Source: Nocardioides ferulae
Lineage (GTDB): Bacteria > Actinomycetota > Actinomycetes > Propionibacteriales > Nocardioidaceae
Assembly (NCBI RefSeq): GCF_003660455.1
Contig: NZ_QZVR01000004.1
Span: 310,001-374,000 of the forward strand
Direction of reading: 5' to 3'
DNA: 64,000 nucleotides
Shown: positions 44,554 to 52,842 of the stretch, in pieces
Layout: the number at the start of each line of letters is the position of its first letter
How positions within the stretch are numbered: the first letter of the stretch is position 1
Translations under genes and position numbers: made by a program
Notes under the pieces: generated by a model
What the model was told of the DNA's origin: nothing
The model's database searches: none
What the model saw: only the letters and a program-made list of their open reading frames with translations

Positions 44554-45255
44554 TCAGGCGATCGTGACGCTGACGGTGTTCGAGCAGCTGGCGGCGTACT
44601 GGTTGAGCACGCTCTTCTCGGCGGAGTCGGCCGACAGCCCCCAGCGGATCTTCACCGCCACCCACTCGGCCACGTAACGGCACTTGTCGTAGGTGGGCAG
44701 CCAGGTGGCCGGGTCCTGGTCGCTCTTGGACTGGTTGACGTTGTCGGTGACCCCGACCAGGGTGCGGTAGTCGCCGAGGTCGTTGGCGAAGGCCTGGCGA
44801 CGGCTGGTGCTCCATCCGCGCGCCCCAGAGCCCCATGCCTCGGCCAGCGGCACCATGTGGTCGATGTCGACATCGGAGGCCGCAGTCCACGAGACCCGGT
44901 CGTAGTAGGAGAACCAACGGCCGGTCGCGACCGTGCAGCTCCCGGAGGTCGTGAAGGTGATCGGGGCGTCGGGCTCGGCCTCACTGATCAGCACCTCGGC
45001 CCGGGTGCTCTGGCAGTCGCCGTTGGCATCGACCCAGTGCGGGAACAGGCTCCGGTCGTAGCCGGAGTTCTGCTCCGCAGCGGTCGGGACCGCGGCGACC
45101 GCCTGGGCCAACGACCCGGAGAACGACGCGGCGTGCGCTGGTGCGGTGGGCACCATGGGCAGGACGGCGGCCACCATCGCCAGGGCGGCCGCCGCGACGG
45201 CGCGGCGCGACCGGACGAGCATCCGCGAGACCGCCGGCTCAGTTCCAGATCGCAT
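44554..45255 (-). CDS. Secreted HNH nuclease (GmrSD_C/DUF1524 type)
   Basis: 233 residues. ATG 45255 is chosen for GGAG seven nt upstream; it overlaps the upstream nuclease gene by 17 bp (ATG 45222 is an alternative). Signal peptide ending near TAPAHA. Catalytic core DIDHMVPLAEAWGSGA with the downstream asparagine (DNVNQSKSDQDPATWLP), as in DUF1524 HNH nucleases. Three or four cysteines are suitable for disulphides outside the cell. It probably degrades extracellular DNA together with the co-transcribed endonuclease-I-type enzyme. Confidence 0.87.
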   Translation of the reverse strand: MRSGTEPAVSRMLVRSRRAVAAAALAMVAAVLPMVPTAPAHAASFSGSLAQAVAAVPTAAEQNSGYDRSLFPHWVDANGDCQSTRAEVLISEAEPDAPITFTTSGSCTVATGRWFSYYDRVSWTAASDVDIDHMVPLAEAWGSGARGWSTSRRQAFANDLGDYRTLVGVTDNVNQSKSDQDPATWLPTYDKCRYVAEWVAVKIRWGLSADSAEKSVLNQYAASCSNTVSVTIA

Positions 45256-46441
45256 GGGCCCACTCCGGGTGATCGATGAACGGGTTGCGGTTGCCCTGGT
45301 AGTCGGTGTGGATGACGTCGTTGCGGCGCATCTCGAACGCGCTCGGTGGGTCCTGGGCGTTCCAGTCGAGCAGCACCGAGAGGCGGCCCAGCCGGGGCGC
45401 CGATCCGTTGCCGACCAGGTCGTTGACCTCGAGGTCGGGCCAGCCGTCGTCGCCCTCGTAGCGGATCGCCATGTAGAAGACCATCCGCGCGACGTCGCCC
45501 TTGACGGCGTCCCGCGGCTCGAAGGAGTCGCCGTCGGCGTAGTTCCCGGGGGCCTCGCCGACCTGGCTGCCGCCCTCGTCGAAGTCGAGGTTGCCGCGGG
45601 CGCCGTTGACGCTGACGTCGGTGGGCCGCAGGTGGTGCAGGTCGGTGCCGGGCCCGGTGGCGGTGCCGAAGCCACCGTGCGACTTGGCCCAGACGTGCTC
45701 CCGGTTCCAGTCGTCCGGGTCGCCGCCGTTGGCGGTCTTCGACTGCGACCGGCCGGTGTAGAGGAGGAGCACGTTGCTGCTGTTCGCCGGGTCCTCGTCG
45801 GTCTCCCGCAACGCCCCCCACACGGCGCTGTAGCTGAGCGCGGTGTGGTCGTCGATGATCGCGTGCAGCGCGTCGCGCAGCTGCTCACCGCTCTTGCCGA
45901 TCGCCGAGGCGTAGTAGGTGGAGTCGTACTCACCGTCGCCACCGCCGGGTTCCGGCTCGGGCTCGGGGTCGCTTGAGCCGCCGGCCGGTGCGAACGCGGT
46001 GGCGCTCTTCAACCCGGGGTGGGAGAAGTACGCCGCCAGGGTGCCGGTCACGTCGATCCGGTCGCCCAGCAGGCCCGGGTTGGTCCGCAGCCCCCACTGG
46101 CTGCGGAAGGCCGAGGGGATCTGCACGTAGACCATGTCCGCGGTGTCGGTCTCGGCCGGGGAGTCGGCCAGCGCCAGCGCGTAGTCGTTGGGGAAGCCGC
46201 TGGTGACCACGGTGCTGGTCGCTGTGGGTTGGCCGACGACGTAGCCGCGGACGGTCGCCGACGAGCCGTCCTGGCGCGCCACGGCGGTGGCGACCGTCAG
46301 CTCCCCGGCCGCGGAGGTCGGGGAGGGGACGAGGACGACGGACAGCGCGAGCAGCAGGGAGAGCGCCAGGCCGGCCAGGGCGCCCGCCCGCGAACGGGGT
46401 GGTGTGGTGCGTGGTGGTGGGGTCCCGAGAGAGGTTGTCAT
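45239..46441 (-). CDS. Secreted endonuclease I-family nuclease with OB-fold domain
   Basis: 400 residues from ATG 46441. Signal peptide to ~45 (PSPTSAAG), an OB-fold-like domain about 48-155 (TVATAVARQDGSSATVRGYVVG; GDRIDVTGTL), then an acidic Pro/Glu/Gly linker. The endonuclease_1 catalytic domain contains NREHVWAKSHGG and DLHHLRPTDVSVNGARGNLDF (His/Asn ligands for Mg). OB plus EndA-type nucleases such as ExeM-like enzymes are extracellular, helping nutrient scavenging or biofilm release. First gene of a two-nuclease operon, and divergent from the zinc-ribbon gene at 46571. Confidence 0.9.
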   Translation of the reverse strand: MTTSLGTPPPRTTPPRSRAGALAGLALSLLLALSVVLVPSPTSAAGELTVATAVARQDGSSATVRGYVVGQPTATSTVVTSGFPNDYALALADSPAETDTADMVYVQIPSAFRSQWGLRTNPGLLGDRIDVTGTLAAYFSHPGLKSATAFAPAGGSSDPEPEPEPGGGDGEYDSTYYASAIGKSGEQLRDALHAIIDDHTALSYSAVWGALRETDEDPANSSNVLLLYTGRSQSKTANGGDPDDWNREHVWAKSHGGFGTATGPGTDLHHLRPTDVSVNGARGNLDFDEGGSQVGEAPGNYADGDSFEPRDAVKGDVARMVFYMAIRYEGDDGWPDLEVNDLVGNGSAPRLGRLSVLLDWNAQDPPSAFEMRRNDVIHTDYQGNRNPFIDHPEWAHAIWN

Positions 46442-46570
46442 GGCCCAGAGCCTGGCGGGGCCGGCCGCCGAGCGCGACCCGGCGCGCGGATCGGGGTTGT
46501 GAACGTTGTGTGACCGACGGCCCGTCCGGGGCCGGCCCGTCGTCCTCGCCCGCCGACTAGACTGCCCCCG

Positions 46571-47077
46571 ATGAGTGCCGAGGACTACTGCGAGCTCTGC
46601 GACCTGCCGCGATCGACCTGCATCCACGGCAACCCGCCGGCGCCACCGGCGGAGAAGAAGAAGCCGGAGCCGAAGCCGCGAGCCAGCGCCGTACGCCGCT
46701 CCAGCACCACGACCCGGGCCACGTCCGGTTCGTCGTCCGGTGGCTCCCGGTCGTCGGCGGCGACCAGCGCCCCCACCCGCCGGGTCCAGCACCGATGGAC
46801 CCCGCCCGACGCGCTGCGCTCGCACATCCTCGAGGTGCTGCGGGCCGCCGGCGGCGAGCTCGACGCCGACGACGTCTTCCTCGAGCTGGAGATCCGGCTC
46901 GAGGAGTCGTTCCTGCCCGGCGACCAGGAGCTCACGCCCGAGGGCGAGCTGCGGTGGCGCTTCGCCGCCCGGCGGGCGCGGCAGGCGATGGTCTCCGAGG
47001 GACTGATGGCCAAGGGGCGGCCCGGTGTCTGGGAGCTCACCGCGGCCGGCCACACGCACGTCGACCCGCTGGGGTAG
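46571..47077 (+). CDS. Zinc-knuckle plus winged-helix protein (Mrr_N-like), unknown role
   Basis: 168 residues from ATG 46571 (TAGACT ends 7 nt upstream). The N-terminus CELCDLPRSTCIHG looks like a small zinc-binding knuckle (C, C, C, H). A Ser/Thr/Arg/Lys-rich disordered linker (~40 residues) follows. The C-terminal ~90 residues fit a winged helix like the N-terminal domain of Mrr-type proteins (SHILEVLRAAGGELDADDVFLELE, ELRWRFAARRARQAMVSEGLM). It probably binds nucleic acid. No nuclease domain is attached. Confidence 0.7.
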   Translation: MSAEDYCELCDLPRSTCIHGNPPAPPAEKKKPEPKPRASAVRRSSTTTRATSGSSSGGSRSSAATSAPTRRVQHRWTPPDALRSHILEVLRAAGGELDADDVFLELEIRLEESFLPGDQELTPEGELRWRFAARRARQAMVSEGLMAKGRPGVWELTAAGHTHVDPLG

Positions 47078-47110
47078 GACCCCTGTTGGACCGGGCCGCG
47101 CACAAAGTGG

Positions 47111-47212
47111 CTCAAATTTCACTCAAGTTGGTGCCGATCCGTTCCGTTCCGCCCCCACGGCGACGTAGAGTTCTTCTTGACCCCGCTGGTGACCCGAGAC
47201 GCCAGCGGGGTC
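47111..47212 (+). promoter_or_regulatory. Operator-promoter-hairpin module, copy 1
   Basis: CTCAAATTTCACTCAAGTTG (47111-47130) contains two TCAAnTT heptamers 11 bp apart. A -10-like TAGAGT follows at 47166-47171. Seven nt later starts a 34-nt hairpin (47179-47212: 11-bp stem, 12-nt loop TGACCCGAGACG). A terminator of the upstream gene is an alternative reading. The following tail is only moderately T-rich. Confidence 0.6.
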
Positions 47213-47374
47213 ATTCACATTTGGCCGAGGTTGAGGCACGCTCACCTCCGCCCTTTTTTCCGGCCGGCCGCGCTGTCTGCAAGATCGCCCCCGCCGGCCC
47301 CACCCGGTGGCCTATACAGGTGTCGTGGCAACGGACCGACCCCCGCACCGGAGTCGACTGGCGCAGACCAGTTC

Positions 47375-47474
47375 CTCAAGGTTGCCCCAAGTTGAGCCGT
47401 TCGGCCGACGCACCTCGTCGCTCGTGCCTACAGTCCAATCGACCCCGCTGGTGACCCGAGACGCCCGCGGGGTC
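47375..47474 (+). promoter_or_regulatory. Operator-promoter-hairpin module, copy 2
   Basis: CTCAAGGTTGCCCCAAGTTG (47375-47394; 15 of 20 identical to copy 1), TACAGT at 47429-47434, then a hairpin at 47441-47474. The hairpin differs at one base from copy 1 and keeps the 12-nt loop. The geometry is the same as in copy 1 to within 2 bp. Confidence 0.6.
47441..47474 (+). terminator. Hairpin followed by T-run before the large hydrolase gene
   Basis: Stem GACCCCGCTGG with near-complement, loop TGACCCGAGACG, then TTTTCTTTTG. An intrinsic terminator, placed 42 nt before the ATG at 47516, so it may attenuate that gene or end upstream transcripts. Confidence 0.8.
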
Positions 47475-47515
47475 TTTTCTTTTGCCCGGAGTGGGCCTGC
47501 CTCGAGAGGGAACAG

Positions 47516-50293
47516 ATGAGTCAGCGAAGCGCCGTGCGGCGACGGATCGGGCTGGCGGGGCTGGCCACCGCCCTGCTGTTCGGGGGAGTGGCCGCCGGCG
47601 GCACCGCCGGGGCCACCCCCGACCCGGGCAGCGGCCACCAGACCACTGAGAGCACCGCGGCCCGCCTGGCCGGTGACGCCCGCGGCGTCTGGACGGTCAC
47701 CACGGAGGGCCCCGGCAGCCACCGGCTGACCTGGCGCTCGCCCGCCCCGCTCCCGGTCACCGACGCCGCGCCGGAGTTCTGGCTCGACGGCGAGCTGCTA
47801 CCCCGGCCGAGCCTCGCCGCCGACGGGCGCACGCTCACCCTGCTGGTGGGTGCCGACCAGGCGCCGCGCGTCGACCAGCTCCAGGTGCGGCTCTCCGGCC
47901 GGGTCCTCGACTCGACCGCACAGCCGAGCGCCCGCGGTGCCGCCACGGCGTACCAAGCTCCCGACCCGGGCCGCCCGCTCGACGTCGACCCGGGCGAGCC
48001 CGGCCCCTACGGCGCCTCCGAGGCGACGAGCTACGAGCTGGCCGGCCTGCCCTTCCCCGGCTACAGGTCGCCGATCGAGATGGAGGGACAGGTCGTCCTG
48101 CCGACCGGGCTCCCCGAGGGCGCCGAGGCCCCGCCACTGGTGCTCTTCCTGCATGGGCGGCATGCCACGTGCTACGACGGGCGCGCCGTGGACATGGCCT
48201 GGCCGTGTGAGTCAGATCTGCAACCGATCCCGAGCGAGCGTGGCTACACCTACGTGCAGCAGCTGCTGGCCACCCAGGGCTACGCCAGCGTCTCGATCGC
48301 GGCGAACGGCATCAACGCCCAGGACTGGAAGTCGCCCGACGGCGGCGCCGAGGCCCGCGGGCTGCTGGTCCAGGCACACCTGGACCACTGGGCCGAGCAG
48401 GTGGCGGCCGGCGAGTACGACGTCGACCTGCAGCGGGTGGTCCTCGTCGGGCACTCCCGCGGCGGTGAGGGCGTCAACCAGGCGAGCATGACGATCCCGC
48501 TGTCCGCGCCCTATCGCGTGGTCGGCCAGGTGCTGATCGCGCCGACGGCGTTCGCGCGGGCGGTCGCGTCCTATGTGCCGACTGTGACGCTGCTGCCCTA
48601 CTGCGACGGCGACGTGATCGACCTGCAGGGGCAGGCCTACACCGACCGGGCCCGCGACGTCGTCGGCGACGACACCGCGCTGCACAGCTCGGTGCTGGTG
48701 ATGGGCGCCAACCACAACTACTTCAACACCGAGTGGACCAAGGGCATCTCCGCGGCGCCGTCCGACGACGACGGTGCCTGGAGCGGCAAGATGTGCCGCA
48801 AGGGCACCGAGATGCGGCTGACCGCGAAGGAGCAGCGGGCGGTCGGACAGGCCTGGATCGCCGGCGCCGCCCGGCTGATGGCCGGCGGTGAGGACGAGCT
48901 GCTGCCGATGTTCGACGGCAGCGACGTCGAGGTCGCCTCCGCGGGCGACGCCGACGTCCGCAGCCACGCGGTGGGCCTCGGCCGCGACCTGCGTCGCCCC
49001 GGGTTCGAGGCCAGCATCGACCCGGCCGACATCTCCAACCCCGGCATGGTCAGTGAGCTGTGCCAGGGCCGGATCGGACGCAAGGCCGCCTTCTGCGGCC
49101 AGGGCGCCTCGTCGGTGGCGGCCCCGCACTGGGTCGACAGCGGCCCGTGGACCAAGGGCATGCCGACCGCCCCGGCCTGGCACCTGGCCTGGCAGAACCA
49201 GGGACCCTATGCCTGGATGGGCCTGGGTGCGGGCGGTTGGGACGTCAGCGGCGCCGAGGCGCTCGCGCTGCGCACGGTCGTCGCGAACGAGACCGGTCCG
49301 CTGACGGTCCGCGCGATCCTGCGCGACGGGTCGGGCGAGGAGGCCGCGGTCGAGTTCGAGAACGCCGGCCAGCTGGCCCCGTTCCCGGGCCGCAACCCGC
49401 TCGGCAAGCTGTGGGCCCAGGAGCTGCGGCTCCCGCTCACCGACGTCGGCGACGTGGACCTCACCGACCTGCGGCGGATCGCCCTCCAGGGCATGTCGCA
49501 GGACGGCGAGCTCTGGGTGCTCGAGGTCGCGGCGGTCACCGACGGCGTGCCCGCGCTCCAGGACCGGCGGCTGCCGCTCGTGGTGGCCGAGGACACCAAG
49601 GTCCAGGAGGGCGACGGCGGCCCGACGACCGCCGCGCTGAGCTACCGCGTCCTGGGCGAGCTCACCCGTGACGCGCTGCTCAACGTGCGGATCAGCGACG
49701 AGTCGGACTGGGAGAACCCCGGGGAGCTGCGCCAGGTGACGATCCCGGCCGGCCAGACCGAGGGCACCATCGAGGTCGAGTACGACGCCGACACCCGCGA
49801 CGACGTGCGCCGTCGTCCGATCAGCATGACGCTGTTCGGCGTGCACGACGCGATGCCGGGCCGGTCGAAGCCGGTCCTGACCATCCTCGACGACGACCCC
49901 GACCCGAAGGCGACCGTGCGCGCGGCCCGCACCCGGATCGTTGAGGGTCAACGGGCGACCTGGCGGCTGCGGCTCTCCGCGCCGGTCGACTACTACGTCA
50001 GCAGCAACGCCAAGCTGGTGGCCAGCAGCAGCCCGCTGACCGTGGGTGACCTGCCGCGGCGCTGGGTCAAGAAGTACCTCTACGAGGTGCCGCCGCCCGG
50101 CACACCGTTGCACAAGGCCGGGCTCTGGCTGCCCATGGACGTGCAGGGCACGCGGGGATCGGTCTCGATCCCGGTGCGCGCCGACGGCGTGAAGGAGGGG
50201 CCGGAGACGGTCAGCCTCCGGATCCGGGTGCGGGGTCCTAATGGGAAGTTGATCGAGCCGACGACGGTCACGGTGACGGTCCGCGACCGCTGA
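47516..50293 (+). CDS. Large secreted alpha/beta hydrolase with Calx-beta-like C-terminal domains
   Basis: 925 residues from ATG 47516 after GAGAGGG. Signal peptide to ~33 (GGTAGA). A beta-rich N-terminal part (~50-150) precedes an alpha/beta hydrolase domain: LVLFLHGRHATC (oxyanion region) and GHSRGGEGVNQ (S314), with H in VMGANHNYFNTEW. A jelly-roll-like stretch follows, and the C-terminal ~220 residues contain two Calx-beta-like units (VAEDTKVQEGDGG; ILDDDPDPKATVRAA; RADGVKEGPETVSL). Probably an exported esterase or peptidase on a surface polymer; the substrate is unknown. The promoter region carries the duplicated hairpin modules. Confidence 0.82.
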   Translation: MSQRSAVRRRIGLAGLATALLFGGVAAGGTAGATPDPGSGHQTTESTAARLAGDARGVWTVTTEGPGSHRLTWRSPAPLPVTDAAPEFWLDGELLPRPSLAADGRTLTLLVGADQAPRVDQLQVRLSGRVLDSTAQPSARGAATAYQAPDPGRPLDVDPGEPGPYGASEATSYELAGLPFPGYRSPIEMEGQVVLPTGLPEGAEAPPLVLFLHGRHATCYDGRAVDMAWPCESDLQPIPSERGYTYVQQLLATQGYASVSIAANGINAQDWKSPDGGAEARGLLVQAHLDHWAEQVAAGEYDVDLQRVVLVGHSRGGEGVNQASMTIPLSAPYRVVGQVLIAPTAFARAVASYVPTVTLLPYCDGDVIDLQGQAYTDRARDVVGDDTALHSSVLVMGANHNYFNTEWTKGISAAPSDDDGAWSGKMCRKGTEMRLTAKEQRAVGQAWIAGAARLMAGGEDELLPMFDGSDVEVASAGDADVRSHAVGLGRDLRRPGFEASIDPADISNPGMVSELCQGRIGRKAAFCGQGASSVAAPHWVDSGPWTKGMPTAPAWHLAWQNQGPYAWMGLGAGGWDVSGAEALALRTVVANETGPLTVRAILRDGSGEEAAVEFENAGQLAPFPGRNPLGKLWAQELRLPLTDVGDVDLTDLRRIALQGMSQDGELWVLEVAAVTDGVPALQDRRLPLVVAEDTKVQEGDGGPTTAALSYRVLGELTRDALLNVRISDESDWENPGELRQVTIPAGQTEGTIEVEYDADTRDDVRRRPISMTLFGVHDAMPGRSKPVLTILDDDPDPKATVRAARTRIVEGQRATWRLRLSAPVDYYVSSNAKLVASSSPLTVGDLPRRWVKKYLYEVPPPGTPLHKAGLWLPMDVQGTRGSVSIPVRADGVKEGPETVSLRIRVRGPNGKLIEPTTVTVTVRDR

Positions 50294-50310
50294 CCCGCCC
50301 CTGATGCCGA

Positions 50311-50344
50311 AACGGCGCTCGCCCCTGCCGGGGCGAGCGCCGTT
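50311..50344 (+). terminator. Terminator after the large hydrolase
   Basis: 15-bp perfect stem, AACGGCGCTCGCCCC (50311-50325) with 50330-50344, loop TGCC. It also serves the convergent acyl-CoA dehydrogenase operon. Confidence 0.85.
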
Positions 50345-50367
50345 CGCGTTTCCGGCAAACTGCCTCG

Positions 50368-51513
50368 TCAGGGCAGTGGGTCGACCTCCTCGTGGTCACC
50401 CACCGCGGCGGCGAGCAACCGCAGGTGGTGCTGCCCGTCGCCGAGCAGGTGGTCGAGCGCCGTCAGCCGGCTGGTGTAGGTGCCGACGCTGTACTCCGCG
50501 GTCACGCCGATGCCACCGTGCAGCTGGATCGCCTCCTGGCCGATGTGGCGACCGGCCCGGCTCACCGCGAGCGAGGCGCGGGACGCGGCCTCGGCGGCCT
50601 CCTCGGGGGAGCCCTCGGCGAGCACCATCGTCGCCCACAGCGCCATCGACTTCGCCAGCTCGAGCGAGACGTACATGTCCGCGGCCCGGAAGTTCAGCGC
50701 CTGGAAGGTGTTCAGGGTGACGCCGAACTGCTTGCGGCTGGTGAGGTACGCCGTGGTGGTGCGCAGGGCGGTCTCCATCAGGCCGACCGCCTCGGCGCAC
50801 GCCGCGATGCGAGCCGCGTCGAGGGCGCGGGCGATGTCGGCGGCGCGGTCGAGACCGGCCTCGCCCAGCGGCTCGACGGGAGTGGCCTCGAACCGCACCC
50901 GGGCGGCCCGTCCGCCGTCGTGGGTGGGGTAGCCGTCGCGGGTCAGGCCCTCGGCGTCGCCGTCGCAGAGGAACAGTCCGGTGCCGCCGCCGGGCAGCAC
51001 CGCGCTGACCACGAGCCGGTCGGCGCGGGCCCCCTGCAGCACCGGCTCCTTGACGCCGGTGAGCCGCCAGCCGCCGTCCTGCTCGGCCGCGGTCACCGAG
51101 GCGGCCGCGGGGGTCCAGCGGGTGCCGGGCTCGGCGTGGGCGAACGCGAGCAGGCTCTCTCCGGACGACACACCGCCCAGCACCTCGGCTCGCTGCTCGG
51201 CGGTGCCCGCGGCGGCGACCACGCCGCCGGCCAGCACCACCGAGGTCAGGAACGGCTCGGGGGCGACCACGCGGCCGATCTCCTCGGCGACGATGCCGAC
51301 CTCGATCGGGCCCGCGCCCATGCCGCCGTCCTCCTCGCTGAACGGCAGCCCGAGCAGGCCCATCTCGGCCAGGCGCGCCCACAGCTGCTCGTCGTACCCG
51401 GGGTCTGCCGCGACCGCGCGGCGGCGGTTCTCGAAGTCGGCGTACGCCTTGCCGACCAGGCCTCGGACGGCCTCGCGCAGCGCCTGCTGCTCCTCGTCGT
51501 AGGTGAAGTCCAT
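50368..51513 (-). CDS. Acyl-CoA dehydrogenase, small/partner subunit type
   Basis: 381 residues from ATG 51513. ACAD fold with MGLLGLPFSEEDGGMGAGPIE, FAHAEPGT and SRKQFGVTLNTFQALNF. The position of the usual catalytic glutamate loop reads TAEYSVGTYTSRLTALDHLLG, without the GGxxE pattern, so it is likely the non-catalytic partner in an alpha2-beta2 enzyme like the FadE28/FadE29 (ChsE) or PimC/PimD pairs. Such pairs act on side-chain or dicarboxylic acyl-CoAs. Gap of 12 bp to its upstream partner. Confidence 0.88.
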   Translation of the reverse strand: MDFTYDEEQQALREAVRGLVGKAYADFENRRRAVAADPGYDEQLWARLAEMGLLGLPFSEEDGGMGAGPIEVGIVAEEIGRVVAPEPFLTSVVLAGGVVAAAGTAEQRAEVLGGVSSGESLLAFAHAEPGTRWTPAAASVTAAEQDGGWRLTGVKEPVLQGARADRLVVSAVLPGGGTGLFLCDGDAEGLTRDGYPTHDGGRAARVRFEATPVEPLGEAGLDRAADIARALDAARIAACAEAVGLMETALRTTTAYLTSRKQFGVTLNTFQALNFRAADMYVSLELAKSMALWATMVLAEGSPEEAAEAASRASLAVSRAGRHIGQEAIQLHGGIGVTAEYSVGTYTSRLTALDHLLGDGQHHLRLLAAAVGDHEEVDPLP

Positions 51514-51525
51514 CGTCAGTGCCTC

Positions 51526-52686
51526 TCAGAGTCCCAGGATCGTCTTCGCGATGATCTGCCGCTGGATCTCGTTGGACCCGCCGTAGATCGACGCCTTGCG
51601 GAGGTTCAGGTAGACCGGGGTCGCCCGCCGGGTCCACCACGGCAGGTCGGTCGCGCCGTCGCCGGCGCCGGAGGCGAGTGACGCGGCGCCGGCCAGGTCG
51701 ACCACCAGCTCGCTGGCCGCCTGCTGCAGCTCGGTGCCGCGCAGCTTGAGCACCGAGGACGCCGGGTGGGGCTTGCCGTCGGCGGAGTGGGCGACCACGC
51801 GCAGCGCGGTCAGCTCGAGGGCCAGCAGGTCGTTCTCGAGCTCGGCGATGCGCGAGGCGAGCAGCGGGTCGTCGAGCTGCCCGGTCTCGCGGGCCCACTC
51901 CTTGGCCTGGGCCACCACTCGCTTGGTGCCGCCGACCGGCGCGACACCGACCCGCTCGTTGCCGAGCAGGAACTTGGCGTAGTCCCAGCCGGCGTTGAGC
52001 TCGCCGACCAGGTTCTCGGCGGGCACCCGCACGTCCTCGAACCAGACCTCGTTGACCTCGTGACCGCCGTCGATCAGCTCGATCGGGCGGACGGTCAGGC
52101 CGGGGCTGGTCATGTCGATGAGCAGCATCGAGATGCCGCGCTGCTTGCGGGCCTCGGGGTCGGTGCGCACCAGCGTGAAGATCCAGTCGCCGAACTGGCC
52201 GAGCGTGGTCCAGGTCTTCTGGCCGTTGACCACGAACTCGTCGCCGTCGCGCACCGCGGTGGTGCGCAGCGACGCGAGATCGGAGCCCGCATCGGGCTCG
52301 GAGAAGCCCTGGCTCCACCAGATGTCGAGGTTGGCGGTGGCCGGCAGGAAGCGCTGCTTCATCTCCTCGGAGGCGAAGGCGGCGATCACCGGGCCGATCA
52401 TCGAGGCGTTGAACGGCAGCGGCTGCGGCACCGACGCGCGCTGCATCTCCTCGTGCCAGATGTGGCGGCGCAGCGGCGACCAGTCCCGGCCACCCCACTC
52501 GACCGGCCAGTTCGGCACCGCGAGGCCGTGCGCGTTGAGGATGCGCTGGGTGTCGACGAACTGCTCCTTGGTGAGCTCGCGGCGCTCCGCGACGGCGTCG
52601 CGGGTCTCCTGCGGCACCTTGGTCGTGAAGAACTCCCGCATCTCGTCGCGGAACGCGGCGTCCTCGGGGGACAGCTGCAGGTGCAT
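51526..52686 (-). CDS. Acyl-CoA dehydrogenase, catalytic partner
   Basis: 386 residues from ATG 52686. WSQGFSEPDAGSDLASLRT is the FAD/substrate signature, TWTTLGQFGDWIFTLVRTD the core, and IYGGSNEIQRQII the C-terminal active-site motif. It introduces the alpha-beta double bond into an acyl-CoA, passing electrons to ETF. It is likely heteromeric with the downstream subunit; the gene order large-small matches PimC-PimD-type operons. No CoA ligase or regulator sits next to it, so the substrate stays open. Confidence 0.92.
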   Translation of the reverse strand: MHLQLSPEDAAFRDEMREFFTTKVPQETRDAVAERRELTKEQFVDTQRILNAHGLAVPNWPVEWGGRDWSPLRRHIWHEEMQRASVPQPLPFNASMIGPVIAAFASEEMKQRFLPATANLDIWWSQGFSEPDAGSDLASLRTTAVRDGDEFVVNGQKTWTTLGQFGDWIFTLVRTDPEARKQRGISMLLIDMTSPGLTVRPIELIDGGHEVNEVWFEDVRVPAENLVGELNAGWDYAKFLLGNERVGVAPVGGTKRVVAQAKEWARETGQLDDPLLASRIAELENDLLALELTALRVVAHSADGKPHPASSVLKLRGTELQQAASELVVDLAGAASLASGAGDGATDLPWWTRRATPVYLNLRKASIYGGSNEIQRQIIAKTILGL

Positions 52687-52842
52687 CGGCAGGCTCCTGG
52701 TTCGGTGGTCGGCGGAGCGTCGGGGGGGTACGACGGCGCGTGTGGTGCGCGTCGCACACGGTAGCCGGGCGGCGCGCGGTCGCGGGGGCGCACCGGCACA
52801 GTCCTGGTTGGGCGCCGCGCACGACCTGGGGTCTCGGGCTGG

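Noticed and set aside
43504-44917. Long minus-strand reading frames across the repeat element (Arg/Pro/Ser/Thr-rich)
   Set aside because: They arise from translating GC-rich repeats, have no start context or domain, and change with the repeat phase; treated as spurious.
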